Shown: piece by piece, positions 54,199 through 62,786 of the stretch
Layout of the letters: each line of letters opens with the position of its first letter
Position numbering within the stretch: the stretch's first letter is position 1
DNA from: Mesorhizobium qingshengii
GTDB lineage: Bacteria; Pseudomonadota; Alphaproteobacteria; Rhizobiales; Rhizobiaceae
Length of the DNA stretch: 64,000 bases
NCBI RefSeq assembly: GCF_900103325.1
Contig: NZ_FMXM01000004.1
Coordinates: 310,001 to 374,000, forward strand
Reading direction: 5' to 3'
The notes under the pieces: generated by a model
Told to the model about the DNA's origin: nothing
Databases searched by the model: none
What the model saw: the letters and a program-made list of their open reading frames with translations, nothing else
Made by a program: the position numbers and the translations under genes

Positions 54199-55067
54199 GC
54201 GAAGCAGGTTCGATGCAGCCCGCGGAAAGACGGCTGTCGCTGTTGGTGACGGTGCTGGCCTTCGCCTTGCCGGTGCTCTTCGTCCTGGTGCCGCTGGCGA
54301 TCTTCCTCGGCTACAGTTTCTTCAGCGTCGACCAGGGCACGATCGTTTACGGGCTGTCGCTCGGCAACTATGTCCGCTTCTTCACCGATCCGATCTTTCT
54401 CCCGGTGTTCTGGAACACCATCGTGCTGTGTATATCGGTGGCCATCATCTGCATCCTGCTCGCCTATCCCGCCGCCTATTTCCTGACGACGCTGGAGGGG
54501 CGCTGGCGTTACGCCTTGCTGATGCTGCTGCTGGTGCCGTTGCTGATGAGCTACGTCATCAAGATCTACGCGATCCGCAGCATCCTTGGCCTCAACGGCT
54601 TCCTCAACAAGGCGCTGGTGGCGGTCGGCATCCTGCAGCAGCCGTCGACGCTTTTCGTGTTCAACATGAATGCCATCCTGCTGACGCTGACGTTGTTGCT
54701 GATCCCCTTCGCCATCCTGCCGATCTTCCTGTCGCTGGAGCGCATCCCGCAGGTGCTGCTGCGCGCCTCCGACGATCTGGGGGCGAGCGGATTGCAGACA
54801 TTCCTGCGCATCACCTTGCCGCTCAGCCTGCCCGGCGTCGCCTCGGCGGCGAGCTTCGTCTTCGTGCTGGCGATCGGCGATTTCCTGACGCCGCAAATGG
54901 TCGGCGGGATCAGCGGCTTCACTTTCGGTCGCATCCTCTACAGCCAGTTCGGCACGGCCTATAACTGGCCGTTCGGCGCGGCGCTGTCGGTGGCGCTGGC
55001 GGTCGTGGTGATCGCTGCCATTCTCATTGGCGAGCGCTTCGGGCGCAACCGGGGGACGTCGATATGA
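54195..55067 (+). CDS. ABC transporter permease (PotB type)
   Basis: A 290-residue permease with six predicted helices; the first spans about residues 17-40. The EAA loop reads LRASDDLGASGLQTFLRITL (about 192-211) then PLSLPGV. The overlap (ATGA) with both the ATPase gene and the PotC-type permease shows a coupled operon. Confidence 0.9.
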   Translation: MSEAGSMQPAERRLSLLVTVLAFALPVLFVLVPLAIFLGYSFFSVDQGTIVYGLSLGNYVRFFTDPIFLPVFWNTIVLCISVAIICILLAYPAAYFLTTLEGRWRYALLMLLLVPLLMSYVIKIYAIRSILGLNGFLNKALVAVGILQQPSTLFVFNMNAILLTLTLLLIPFAILPIFLSLERIPQVLLRASDDLGASGLQTFLRITLPLSLPGVASAASFVFVLAIGDFLTPQMVGGISGFTFGRILYSQFGTAYNWPFGAALSVALAVVVIAAILIGERFGRNRGTSI

Positions 55068-55864
55068 GCGCCCTGCCCCGGCTGTCCACCGTCCTTCTGG
55101 CAGCGATCACGACGCTGGTTGCGGTGCTGCTCTACAGCCCGCTGTTCGTGCCGATCGTGTCTTCGTTCTTCACGATTTCACATGGTGATGTCGACTGGTC
55201 GTCACCGACCCTCTCGACCTATGTGGCGCTGGCGGAGAACCATGACATCCTGGCCGCCTTGCGCACGACGCTGATCGTCGGTGTCTGCACCGTCATCCTG
55301 TCGGTGGTCAGCGGAACGCTGCTGGCGCTCTACTATCACGGACGCCGTTCCGGGCGTTCTGTACTGCAGTTCATCATCTTCCTGCCGTTCCTGATGCCGC
55401 CGATCATCAGCGGCCTTGCGCTGCTGATCTTCTTTCGCGAGATCCACCTCGAACGCTCGCTGCTGACTGTCATCATCGGACACACGGTCTTCGTGCTGGC
55501 GATCGTCTACCGCACGGTGCTGACGCGGTTGCAATCGATGAGCCGCACTCTGGTCGAAGCGTCCTACGATCTTGGCGCCACCGGCTGGCAGACGTTCTGG
55601 CGCATCATCCTGCCAAACCTGTCGAGCGCGATGGTCGGCGGGGCTATCCTGGCTTTTGCCCTGTCGTTCGACGAAACGATGATCACCATCCTGGTCACAG
55701 GCACGCAAAGCACGTTGCCGGTCAGGCTGTGGGCGATGATGCGGCTTGGCTTCTCACCCGACATCAATGCGCTGGTGGCGCTGATCCTGATGTTCACCGT
55801 GCTGCTCTGCGTGCTTGCCGCCCGTTTTCTCATTCCCAGGCAAGTCGCGACGGAACGGACCTGA
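55064..55864 (+). CDS. ABC transporter permease (PotC type)
   Basis: A 266-residue permease with the EAA loop VEASYDLGATGWQTFWRIIL (about 165-184) followed by PNLSSAM, and a final helix near 240-260. It is the last gene of the dehydratase-to-transporter operon and is convergent with the FAD oxidase gene, 14 bases away. No hairpin fits in that gap. Confidence 0.9.
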   Translation: MSALPRLSTVLLAAITTLVAVLLYSPLFVPIVSSFFTISHGDVDWSSPTLSTYVALAENHDILAALRTTLIVGVCTVILSVVSGTLLALYYHGRRSGRSVLQFIIFLPFLMPPIISGLALLIFFREIHLERSLLTVIIGHTVFVLAIVYRTVLTRLQSMSRTLVEASYDLGATGWQTFWRIILPNLSSAMVGGAILAFALSFDETMITILVTGTQSTLPVRLWAMMRLGFSPDINALVALILMFTVLLCVLAARFLIPRQVATERT

Positions 55865-55878
55865 GTTACCGGGCACTG

Positions 55879-57282
55879 TCATCGAGACAAGGCAGATGGC
55901 TCGAGGTCGAAGACCCGCCCGGGATTGAGGATGTTCTTCGGGTCGAGTGCCGTCTTCAGCCGCCGCATCGTGGCGATCTCGGCGTCGCTGCGGACCAGAT
56001 GCAGCCACTTCTTCTTGTCGAGGCCGATGCCATGTTCGGCCGAAACGCCGCCTCCGGCCGCCGCCACGCCGCGATAGATGATGTCATATGCCGCCGCCGG
56101 ATCCACCGTGCGGACCTGATAGTGCAGATTGCCGTCGCCGAGATGGCCGAAGACATAGATGTCGGCGCCAGGGTCGACGGCATGGATGGCAGCGTCCGTT
56201 TCCCGCAGGAAGGCGTCCATGCGCGCCAGCGGGATGCTGATATCGACCCCGACCAGGTCTTTTGTCGAAAACAGAACGCGATTGGCATCCTCGCGCACAT
56301 CCCAGAGTGCCCGGAATTCGCGCGGCGACTGCGAGACGACCACATCGTCGATCACGCCATCCTCGACCGCCTGCATCAACACCTCGGCGAAGCGCTCGCC
56401 GTCGCGTTCCGGCTCGCTGCCTTGGATCTCGGCCAGCACATAGACGGGCGAGCCCGCCGGCAGCGGCGCCGGCATGGCCATGCTGGCGACCATGACGTCA
56501 TAGAGCGGTGCGAAGTTGACCTCGTAGGCGGACAGTAGCGGGCCGAGCTTTTGCCGGAGCAGCCCAAGCAGGGCGATCGCCGCATCGAGCGAAGAGAGCG
56601 CGCAGAAGGCGTTCACTTCGGAGGCCGGCTTGGGATGCAGCCTGAGTGCGGCGCGTGTGACGACGCCGAGGGTTCCTTCGGTGCCGATGAAGAGCTGGCT
56701 GAGGTCGTATCCGGAATTGTCCTTGGGCAGGCCCTTGAGCGAGGTCAGCACGCTGCCATCGGCAAGCACCGCCTCCAACCCAAGCACCTGCGCGCGGTAC
56801 ATGCCGTAGCGCAGCACGCGAATGCCGCCGGCATTGGTGGCGACATTGCCGCCAACCGTTGCCGAGCCACGGGCACCAATATCGACGCCGAACATCAAAC
56901 CGGCGTCGTCGGCCGCCTCCTGCACCGTCTGCAGCGTCGCGCCCGCTTCCGCGACGATGCTGGCAGCCTGGCGATCCGGAGCGGCAAGGCCGGCCATGCG
57001 CTCCAGCGACAGCACGATCTCACCCGGCTGGACGCGTGCGCCACCGGCCAGCCCGGTGCGTCCGCCCTGGACGACGACCGGCTGGCCGAGAGCGTTGCAC
57101 CCAGCCAGTGCTGCCGCGACACCAATGGCATCGCGCGGACGCAGTACCACTTCGGGTAGCACCCCAAGCTTCCCGTCGGGATCGTCACGATAGCGCTGGT
57201 CCACATCGGAGCCGACGAGGACGCCGCCCGCGCCCAGCCTATCGCCAAGAGCGGAAAGAAGCCGTTGCGTTTCAGGCGACAT
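55879..57282 (-). CDS. FAD-binding oxidase (GlcD / D-2-hydroxyacid dehydrogenase type)
   Basis: A 467-residue FAD-linked oxidase. The PP-loop FAD domain has VVVQGGRTGLAGGARVQPGE-type sequence (about 68-88) and GSATVGGNVATNAGGIRVLRYG-type sequence (about 138-160). The C-terminal cap carries the metal-site FGHLGDGNLHYQVR and the final SAEHGIGLDKK. Members oxidise glycolate, D-lactate or D-2-hydroxyglutarate. ATG 57282 (MSPETQRLLSAL) was chosen because the frame further upstream lacks similarity; the ribosome-binding site is weak. It lies 214 bases after the binding protein gene and beyond a stem-loop, so it may be expressed separately from that operon. Confidence 0.86.
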   Translation of the reverse strand: MSPETQRLLSALGDRLGAGGVLVGSDVDQRYRDDPDGKLGVLPEVVLRPRDAIGVAAALAGCNALGQPVVVQGGRTGLAGGARVQPGEIVLSLERMAGLAAPDRQAASIVAEAGATLQTVQEAADDAGLMFGVDIGARGSATVGGNVATNAGGIRVLRYGMYRAQVLGLEAVLADGSVLTSLKGLPKDNSGYDLSQLFIGTEGTLGVVTRAALRLHPKPASEVNAFCALSSLDAAIALLGLLRQKLGPLLSAYEVNFAPLYDVMVASMAMPAPLPAGSPVYVLAEIQGSEPERDGERFAEVLMQAVEDGVIDDVVVSQSPREFRALWDVREDANRVLFSTKDLVGVDISIPLARMDAFLRETDAAIHAVDPGADIYVFGHLGDGNLHYQVRTVDPAAAYDIIYRGVAAAGGGVSAEHGIGLDKKKWLHLVRSDAEIATMRRLKTALDPKNILNPGRVFDLEPSALSR

Positions 57283-57443
57283 CGGGCTCAGGCGCTTGTG
57301 CGGCGAAGCGCGTCGTCCGTATCCGACGACCGGATGGCCCGATGAGTATTGTTGTCCAACACGCTCGCCATCCTTCAATTGCAGCCGGCCGATCCTATTC
57401 GAGATCGCCTGCTGTGCAAGCGATATCGGCCTGCCTTGAACGA

Positions 57444-57483
57444 TGCCGGCATCAGTCGCGACAAGACGCGGTTGATGCCGGCA
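57444..57483 (-). terminator. Stem-loop after the LivK-type binding protein gene
   Basis: An 11-bp perfect inverted repeat (TGCCGGCATCA ... TGATGCCGGCA) with an 18-base loop lies just downstream of the minus-strand binding-protein stop at 57497. The loop contains the short palindrome GTCGCGAC. It may end the binding-protein transcript or protect its 3' end. The rest of the 57283-57496 gap shows no clear feature. Confidence 0.55.
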
Positions 57484-57496
57484 GCGCTGTGTCAGC

Positions 57497-58756
57497 CTAC
57501 TGAAGCTTAGCCTGCAGCGCGTTGACGTCGTCGGTGGTCATTTCGCCGTCGGTCGTCACCTTGCCGTCGACGATCTTCCACAGCCGGAACGGGCCGGTGA
57601 TGTCGCCATACTTGTCGAATGCGACCGGGCCGATGACGCCTTCATAGCGGATCGGCTTGCCGTCCTTGATCAGGCCAAGCGCCTTGGCGAATTCGTCCTT
57701 GCCGGCAAAGATAGGCGTGCCGGCCGGGTCGACCGCCTTGTACATCGCGTCCTTGATCTTGGCCGGATCCTCGGAGCCGGCGATGGCGATGGCGAGGCCG
57801 ACGATGGCGCCGGCGTCATAGGAACGGTCGGCGGCTGGATTGGACGGCTCGATGCCGGAAAATTCCTTGTAGTTCTTCATGAAGTAGTCGGTCGATGCGG
57901 TCGGGCTGGTACCCGACGACGTGCCATAGGCATCCTTCAGATAGTCGGCGCCGACCGATTCGATGAAGTCCGGGCTGTTCATGCCGTCATTGAGCAAGAA
58001 TTTCTGCACGCCGCCTTGCGAAATCCAGGTGCGGGCAACGGTTGCACCGTCGACCGGCGTGCTGACGAGATAGAGCCCGTCCGGCTCGCCGGCCATCGCC
58101 GCCGTGACTTCCGAGGCATAGCTCGACTGCTTTTCGTTGTAGGGCGTGTCGGAGACGATGGTGCCGCCGAGCGCTTTGTAGGCGCGAGAGAATTCGGCCA
58201 CCATGTTGACGCCGAAGTCGTTGTTGACGTGGATGATCGACAGCTTCTTGAAGCCCTTGTCGATGGCATATTTGGCGGCGGCGACGCCCTGCAGCGCGTC
58301 CGACGTAATGGTGCGGAAGAAGATGCCGTTGGTCTTGCCGTCGCGGCCGAGCGCCGTCAGCGTCGGCGAGGACGAGGCCGGCGACACCTGGACGATCTTG
58401 GCCGGCGCGGTCACCGAGGTCAGGATCGGGATCGACACCGAAGAGATGATGCCACCGATGATGACAGGCACTTTCTTGACCTGAACCAGCTGGGTCGCGG
58501 CATCGACGGCGATGTTGCCCTGGCTCTGGCTGTCCCGCGTGTCGGTGGCCAGATCGCAGCCGCGCACGCCTCCGGCGGCGTTGATGTCACGGAAGGCCAT
58601 TTCGACCGACTTGGCGCCGGCCTGGCCGTACTCGCCGGCCGGGCCGGTCAGTTCCATGACAAGGCCGACGGTGATCTTGCAATCGGCGGCCTGCGCCGCG
58701 CCGGCCATCGTCACGAGCGCGAGCGCGGTGGTGAGAGTGAGTATGGTCTTTGTCAT
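57497..58756 (-). CDS. ABC transporter substrate-binding protein (LivK family)
   Basis: A 419-residue binding protein with a clear Sec signal (MTKTILTLTTALALVTMAGA, cleavage after AQA near 23). The mature start is ADCKITVGLVMELTGPAGEYG. Two cysteines in the N-lobe (in ADCKI and RGCDL) may form a disulfide. GGIISSVSIPILTSVTAPAK and VQVSPASSSPTLTALG are typical of amide/amino-acid receptors. It is 48 bases after the DUF4440-like gene. Its ATPases and permease are probably the divergent genes from 61986, since no other transporter parts are nearby. Confidence 0.88.
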   Translation of the reverse strand: MTKTILTLTTALALVTMAGAAQAADCKITVGLVMELTGPAGEYGQAGAKSVEMAFRDINAAGGVRGCDLATDTRDSQSQGNIAVDAATQLVQVKKVPVIIGGIISSVSIPILTSVTAPAKIVQVSPASSSPTLTALGRDGKTNGIFFRTITSDALQGVAAAKYAIDKGFKKLSIIHVNNDFGVNMVAEFSRAYKALGGTIVSDTPYNEKQSSYASEVTAAMAGEPDGLYLVSTPVDGATVARTWISQGGVQKFLLNDGMNSPDFIESVGADYLKDAYGTSSGTSPTASTDYFMKNYKEFSGIEPSNPAADRSYDAGAIVGLAIAIAGSEDPAKIKDAMYKAVDPAGTPIFAGKDEFAKALGLIKDGKPIRYEGVIGPVAFDKYGDITGPFRLWKIVDGKVTTDGEMTTDDVNALQAKLQ

Positions 58757-58804
58757 TGTTGTTCCCCTTTCGTTACTCGACTGTATTTAATCTCTGGAGC
58801 CTGT

Positions 58805-59236
58805 TCAGCTTTCCGGCACCTGCAGCCAGGTTTCATGCAGATGCCGCCATTGGACGCCGTTGGGCGCCGATGAACTGGTGGTGAAGACGGCGCTGGACTG
58901 GCGACGGCTGCGCTTGCCTGCGCGCAGCTGCGCCTCGACGTAGAAGACGACGACCGTGTCGGCGTCCTGCCAGCCGGGCCGGATATCCTCGATCGAAATG
59001 GTGAAGCCGTCGTCGCAAGTGGCGCGGCTTGAGCGGACATGATCGACGACCGCGTCGCGATCGAGGACCTTGCCGTCCGGCGCGACCATGCCGAAGTCGT
59101 CGCCCATGGCACGCTCGAAACGGCTGAAATCTGTCTTGTCGGCGCGCGCCGCGACGAACCAGTCGACGAAGAAGCGATGCAGGTCGATGACCTCGGCGCT
59201 GGCCCTGGAAAACAGTGTCTCGTTCATGGCGATCAT
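58805..59236 (-). CDS. DUF4440/SnoaL-like (NTF2-fold) protein
   Basis: A 143-residue protein with an NTF2-like pattern: an N-terminal helix (VIDLHRFFVDWFVAAR), FSRFERAMGDDFGMVAPDGKVLDRDAV-type sequence and a C-terminal beta sheet ending QWRHLHETWLQVPES. Such folds act as small ligand-binding enzymes or partner subunits; no catalytic role can be assigned. ATG 59236 overlaps the aldo-keto reductase stop (ATGA); a second ATG at 59227 is possible. Coupling places it in the unknown catabolic operon. Confidence 0.75.
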   Translation of the reverse strand: MIAMNETLFSRASAEVIDLHRFFVDWFVAARADKTDFSRFERAMGDDFGMVAPDGKVLDRDAVVDHVRSSRATCDDGFTISIEDIRPGWQDADTVVVFYVEAQLRAGKRSRRQSSAVFTTSSSAPNGVQWRHLHETWLQVPES

Positions 59237-60288
59237 GTCCGGCCCGCGTTCAGATTGTAGTGCATGATCGAACCGTGGCGGCCGTGGCGGTCGCGCTCCA
59301 GCGTATAGACGTCGCCCAGGGGGCCTTGGCTTTGCGCGATCACGGCGGCGATCCCCGCCATGTCCTCGGCATCGAGCGCAACGTCCATGATTTTGGCATT
59401 GGCCAGCGCATGCGCCTGGTTGCGGGCACCGACGATGACGGCCGCCACTTGCGGCTGTTCGAGCACCCAGGCGCTGGCGATGGTGGCGATGTCGACGCCG
59501 TGGCGATCGCCGACGGTCTTCAGCGCCCGAAGCAGCTGCTGGAACAGATCCCAGCCACCGAAGTCATCGATGATCAGCTTGTATTTCACCAGCGAGCGGT
59601 TTTCGAGCGGCGTGGCGGGCTCGGCCACGCCAAGCCACTTGTCGCTGAGGAAGCCGCCGGCGACGGAACCATAGCAGAGGAAGCTGACGCTATTTTTCGC
59701 GGCCATGCCCGCCAGGCTGTTCGCTGGCCGCTGGTCGAGCACCGAATATTGCAGCTGCTGGCTGACCAGCGGAATGCCGGCAGCGAGGATTTCGGCCAGC
59801 CGCGGCGTGTCGAAATTGGTGGTGCCGAGATTGCGCACCTTGCCCTCGAGCCGAAGTTCGTTGAGCCAGCCCATCGCCTCGACATAGCGAGGCTGATCAT
59901 AGTCCCACCAGTGGAACTGCACGAGATCGAGCCGTTCGGTCTTCAGCCGCCGCAGCGACTGGTCGACGATGCCCCTGATATAGTCGCGGCTGATGCTAGC
60001 AAGCCTTTCAAGGTCAGGCACCAGCTTGGTGTGCACCTTCATCCTGGCGGCGGCGTCGAGGCCGCGCTCGCTGGCCAGCCGCAGGCGCGCGGCACCGATG
60101 AGTTCCTCGACGCCGGTGTAGATGTCGGCGCAATCATAGGTCCAGATGCCGGCATCGAATGTGGCGATCAGGTCGGTGACCGCTTGGCTGCGATCGATAG
60201 CGCCGTGGCCGCCGGCCAGTTGCCAGCCACCGCGAATGACGCGCGAGATCGTATAGCCGGGGCCGAGTTCGAAGGTCTTGGCGGTCAT
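59233..60288 (-). CDS. Aldo/keto reductase
   Basis: A 351-residue AKR barrel. The cofactor and catalytic pattern includes RVIRGGWQLAGGHG (about residues 16-29), the Asp/Tyr of FDAGIWTYDCADIYTG (about 44-59), the Lys of MKVHTKL (about 83-89), the His of QFHWWDYD (about 124) and GTTNFDTPRLAEI. The QLQYSVLDQRP motif is also typical. It reduces an aldehyde or ketone or oxidises an alcohol with NADP(H). The context is a six-gene coupled operon with DUF3830 and TIGR04076 proteins; the substrate is unknown. Confidence 0.85.
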   Translation of the reverse strand: MTAKTFELGPGYTISRVIRGGWQLAGGHGAIDRSQAVTDLIATFDAGIWTYDCADIYTGVEELIGAARLRLASERGLDAAARMKVHTKLVPDLERLASISRDYIRGIVDQSLRRLKTERLDLVQFHWWDYDQPRYVEAMGWLNELRLEGKVRNLGTTNFDTPRLAEILAAGIPLVSQQLQYSVLDQRPANSLAGMAAKNSVSFLCYGSVAGGFLSDKWLGVAEPATPLENRSLVKYKLIIDDFGGWDLFQQLLRALKTVGDRHGVDIATIASAWVLEQPQVAAVIVGARNQAHALANAKIMDVALDAEDMAGIAAVIAQSQGPLGDVYTLERDRHGRHGSIMHYNLNAGRT

Positions 60289-60638
60289 CTCTGGTCATTC
60301 TCCTTCGGCAGCGGCACGGCCGTGGTTTCGGCATGGCTGAACCGCCGCTTGCCGGTCCTGACGATCCTCAGCCGGCTGGCGCAATTGGGATCGGGACAAG
60401 CGATCTCGGCGTCCGAGGTCATCCAGTCATTCCTGTCGGTCGGGCGCTGCTTGGCCGCCAGCAGCGGCAACACGGCGGCGAGCGAGTAGATCGAGAAGCC
60501 TTGCCCAGCCGGCATCGACAGCATCTCGCCCTTGAGCTCGAAATAGTCGCCGGCCCTGGCCCCGCAATAGATCGGCTTGCCCTCGGGGATGACCGCCTCG
60601 ACGCGAAGGTCGAAGAGCTCGAAACTGTCGTCAGCCAT
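60285..60638 (-). CDS. TIGR04076 family protein
   Basis: A 117-residue protein of the TIGR04076 type. It has EVIPEGKPIYCGARAGDYFELKGEMLSMP-type sequence (about 14-43), a middle hydrophobic FSIYSLAAVLPLLAAKQRP and a conserved WMTSDAEIACPDP with Cys residues (positions about 25, 80 and 86) that might bind a metal. The function of the family is unknown. It overlaps the DUF3830 gene by 8 bases upstream and the aldo-keto reductase by 4 bases downstream. Confidence 0.75.
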   Translation of the reverse strand: MADDSFELFDLRVEAVIPEGKPIYCGARAGDYFELKGEMLSMPAGQGFSIYSLAAVLPLLAAKQRPTDRNDWMTSDAEIACPDPNCASRLRIVRTGKRRFSHAETTAVPLPKENDQR

Positions 60639-61128
60639 TTGAGGCCTCCACCAGGCTGAAGGTGATGTCGCAGGCGCCGTTGCGCCGGATCACACCGCAG
60701 GCGGCAGCGAACTGATCGCGGTCTTCGGCGCGCACCTGCGCCACCACGCTGCCGGCGAGCCAGCCGATCGGGAACAGAAGCCGCGAGCCCTGCCCGTAGA
60801 ACAGGCCGATGTCGAAGATCGCATTGGGGTTGCCGCCCCACATGCGCGGCGGCACATAGGACAATACGATGTCACCGGGCTGCGGCGTCAGCGTCGCATT
60901 CTCCGCCGGCAAGGGCCTGGCATAGGCCTGCCCCTCAAGATCGGCTGATGGAACCGGGCAGGAGATTTCCGGCCCCGTCCACATCGCATGGATGCCCGGG
61001 ACGACGCGCGGCGTGCCGAGATACGCCTTGAGAAAGGCGGCGTTTTCCGGCGCCTTCTCCGGCAGCAGCAGCGCCGTGACGGCAAGCTTCGAGCGCGGTT
61101 CTGTGATCCTGATGGCGGGCCTGGTCAT
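60631..61128 (-). CDS. DUF3830 family protein (cyclophilin-like fold)
   Basis: A 165-residue protein matching the DUF3830 pattern: an N-terminal ALLLPEKAPENAAFLKAYL, a HAMWTGPEI segment (the HxxWSG-like motif of the family), PQPGDIVLSYVPP and a C-terminal SVVAQV...DITFSLVE. The family has a cyclophilin-like fold and no established reaction; it often lies beside transporters and hydantoin or amino-acid genes. It overlaps the GntR gene (ATGA at 61125). Confidence 0.72.
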   Translation of the reverse strand: MTRPAIRITEPRSKLAVTALLLPEKAPENAAFLKAYLGTPRVVPGIHAMWTGPEISCPVPSADLEGQAYARPLPAENATLTPQPGDIVLSYVPPRMWGGNPNAIFDIGLFYGQGSRLLFPIGWLAGSVVAQVRAEDRDQFAAACGVIRRNGACDITFSLVEASNG

Positions 61129-61859
61129 TTCTGGTCTTTCGCGGCGGCGGCTTGCAATTTGCTGCGCAGGAAGGTGAAGGGCCGGCTGATATCGGCGACC
61201 AGCGCCTCACGCGCTGCCTGCGCATCCTGCGTGGACAGCGCCGTCACGATGCGCCGGTGATACTGGGCGGTGTCGACCTCGCCGGCTTCCGAGAAGGCAT
61301 AGATGGCGACGCGAATGCAAGGTCCCGACTGCAGCCACAGACTCTCGATCATCGGGATCAGCACGGCCGAACCGCAGGACCGGTAGATCTCGAAGTGAAA
61401 GCTCTGGTTGAGCGTCACTTCGCGGTCGACATCCTTTTTGTGTTTCAGCGCCCGCATCTCGTCCCATTCGCCCAGAATGGTCTCGATGGTCGCGATCTGG
61501 CGCGGACCCATGCGGGCGGCGGCAAGCGCGATGGCCTCGCCCTCGATCAGGATGCGGGCCCGCAAGAGATCGTCGAGCCGTTCCAGCGTGATCGGCGGCA
61601 CGCGCACCGAACGGTTGGGCAGCGCCTCCAGCGCCTTTTCGGTGATCAGCCGGCCCAGCGCCTCGCGCACCGGCATGGTCGAGGTGACGAGCGCATCGGC
61701 GAGACCACGGATGGTCAGCACCTGGCTTGGCTCGAACAGGCCGCCGATCAAGGCGCGGCGCAGTTCGGAATAGACGCGATCCTGCACGGTCTCGCGGCCG
61801 ACCGGCGCAAGCTGGGCAGCGATCACCTCGTTGTTCTTTTCGATGGCAGCCTTTTGCAT
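61125..61859 (-). CDS. GntR family regulator with FCD domain
   Basis: A 244-residue FadR-subfamily regulator. The winged helix (about residues 24-88) has VYSELRRALIGGLFEPSQVL and STMPVREALGRLITEKALE; the FCD domain (about 90-225) has LNQSFHFEIYRSCGSAVLIP. It is first in the minus-strand operon and divergent from the Liv ATPase gene at 61986. A perfect TGTGATCACA palindrome and a second GTGATCA lie between them, the probable operator for both directions. Confidence 0.9.
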   Translation of the reverse strand: MQKAAIEKNNEVIAAQLAPVGRETVQDRVYSELRRALIGGLFEPSQVLTIRGLADALVTSTMPVREALGRLITEKALEALPNRSVRVPPITLERLDDLLRARILIEGEAIALAAARMGPRQIATIETILGEWDEMRALKHKKDVDREVTLNQSFHFEIYRSCGSAVLIPMIESLWLQSGPCIRVAIYAFSEAGEVDTAQYHRRIVTALSTQDAQAAREALVADISRPFTFLRSKLQAAAAKDQK

Positions 61860-61913
61860 GGAATTCCGTTGTTGGCCGTTTTCGGCTTGCGGACGAAATT
61901 AAAGCCGAATAGC

Positions 61914-61937
61914 GTGATCAAAGCAAGTGTGATCACA
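61914..61937. promoter_or_regulatory. Putative GntR/FCD operator
   Basis: The perfect palindrome TGTGATCACA (61928-61937) and the half-like GTGATCA (61914-61920) lie 14 bases apart between the divergent GntR and Liv ATPase genes. Palindromes with a GATC core are used by several FCD-type GntR regulators. The location over the likely promoter of both units supports a role as operator; binding is not shown. Confidence 0.55.
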
Positions 61938-61959
61938 AATCAAAAATCAGGAGGCGGCG

Positions 61960-61986
61960 ATGATCGTCTTCGGCCAGAGGGTTTGA
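61960..61986 (+). CDS. Possible 8-codon leader minigene coupled to the ABC ATPase gene
   Basis: An AGGAGG ribosome-binding site is followed seven bases later by ATG 61960 and an eight-codon frame (MIVFGQRV) whose TGA overlaps the ATG of the ATPase gene by one base (TGATG at 61984-61988). The ATPase gene has no good ribosome-binding site of its own inside this stretch. It may therefore be translated by reinitiation after the minigene. Confidence 0.35.
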   Translation: MIVFGQRV

Positions 61987-62786
61987 TGAGCGAGGCAGCC
62001 AAACGGCAAAGGGAGGGAAACCGCGCCCCGGTTCTGGCGGCAAGGAATGTCGTCAGGCGTTTCGGCGGTCTCGTCGCCGTCAACGATGTCTCGTTTGATC
62101 TCAGGGCGGGAGAAATCCTTGGCCTCATCGGACCCAACGGCGCCGGCAAGACGACGATGTTCGACCTGCTCGCCGGCAGCATCTTGCCAAGCAGCGGCGA
62201 GATCTTCCTCAACGATGCGCGCGTCTCGGGGGAAGCCGCGCATCTGCGCATCGGTCGTGGTCTCGGCCGCACTTTCCAGATCCCTCGTCCGCAGCCCAAC
62301 CTGACGCTGATCGAAAACATCATGCTGGCGGCACAGGGCCAGGCCGGCGAAAAATTGCTCGCCAACTTCGTCACGCCGTGGCGGGTGGCGGCGCAGGAAA
62401 GAGCGGCCAGGGCAAAAGCGCTCGAACTGCTGGAACTCGTCACCCTCACCCACCTCGCGCATGAACCGGCGCGCGTGCTTTCTGGCGGCCAGCGCAAGCT
62501 GCTCGAACTCGCCCGCGTGATGATGGCCGACCCGGCGATCATCCTGCTCGACGAACCGGCGGCCGGCGTCAACGCGAGCCTGCTCGAAGTCATCATCGAC
62601 CGCATCCGCGACATCAACGCGCGCGGCATCACCTTCCTGCTGATCGAGCACAACATCGACATGGTGACGCGGCTCTGCCATCGCGTCCTCGTCATGGCGA
62701 GCGGCCAGTTGCTCAGCGAAGGCACGGCGGAAGAGGTCGCGCGCGACCCACGCGTCATCGAGGCCTATCTCGGAGGCACCGCATGA
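61986..62786 (+). CDS. ABC transporter ATP-binding protein (LivG type)
   Basis: A 266-residue ATPase. Walker A is GPNGAGKTT (residues 49-57), the Q-loop region FQIPRPQPNLT, LSGGQRKLLELARVMM near 160 and LLDEPAAGVN. Start ATG 61986 is placed by the N-terminal family alignment (ARNVVRRFGGLVAVNDVSF). It overlaps the second ATPase gene by 4 bases. It is divergent from the GntR operon that encodes the probable binding protein. Confidence 0.9.
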   Translation: MSEAAKRQREGNRAPVLAARNVVRRFGGLVAVNDVSFDLRAGEILGLIGPNGAGKTTMFDLLAGSILPSSGEIFLNDARVSGEAAHLRIGRGLGRTFQIPRPQPNLTLIENIMLAAQGQAGEKLLANFVTPWRVAAQERAARAKALELLELVTLTHLAHEPARVLSGGQRKLLELARVMMADPAIILLDEPAAGVNASLLEVIIDRIRDINARGITFLLIEHNIDMVTRLCHRVLVMASGQLLSEGTAEEVARDPRVIEAYLGGTA

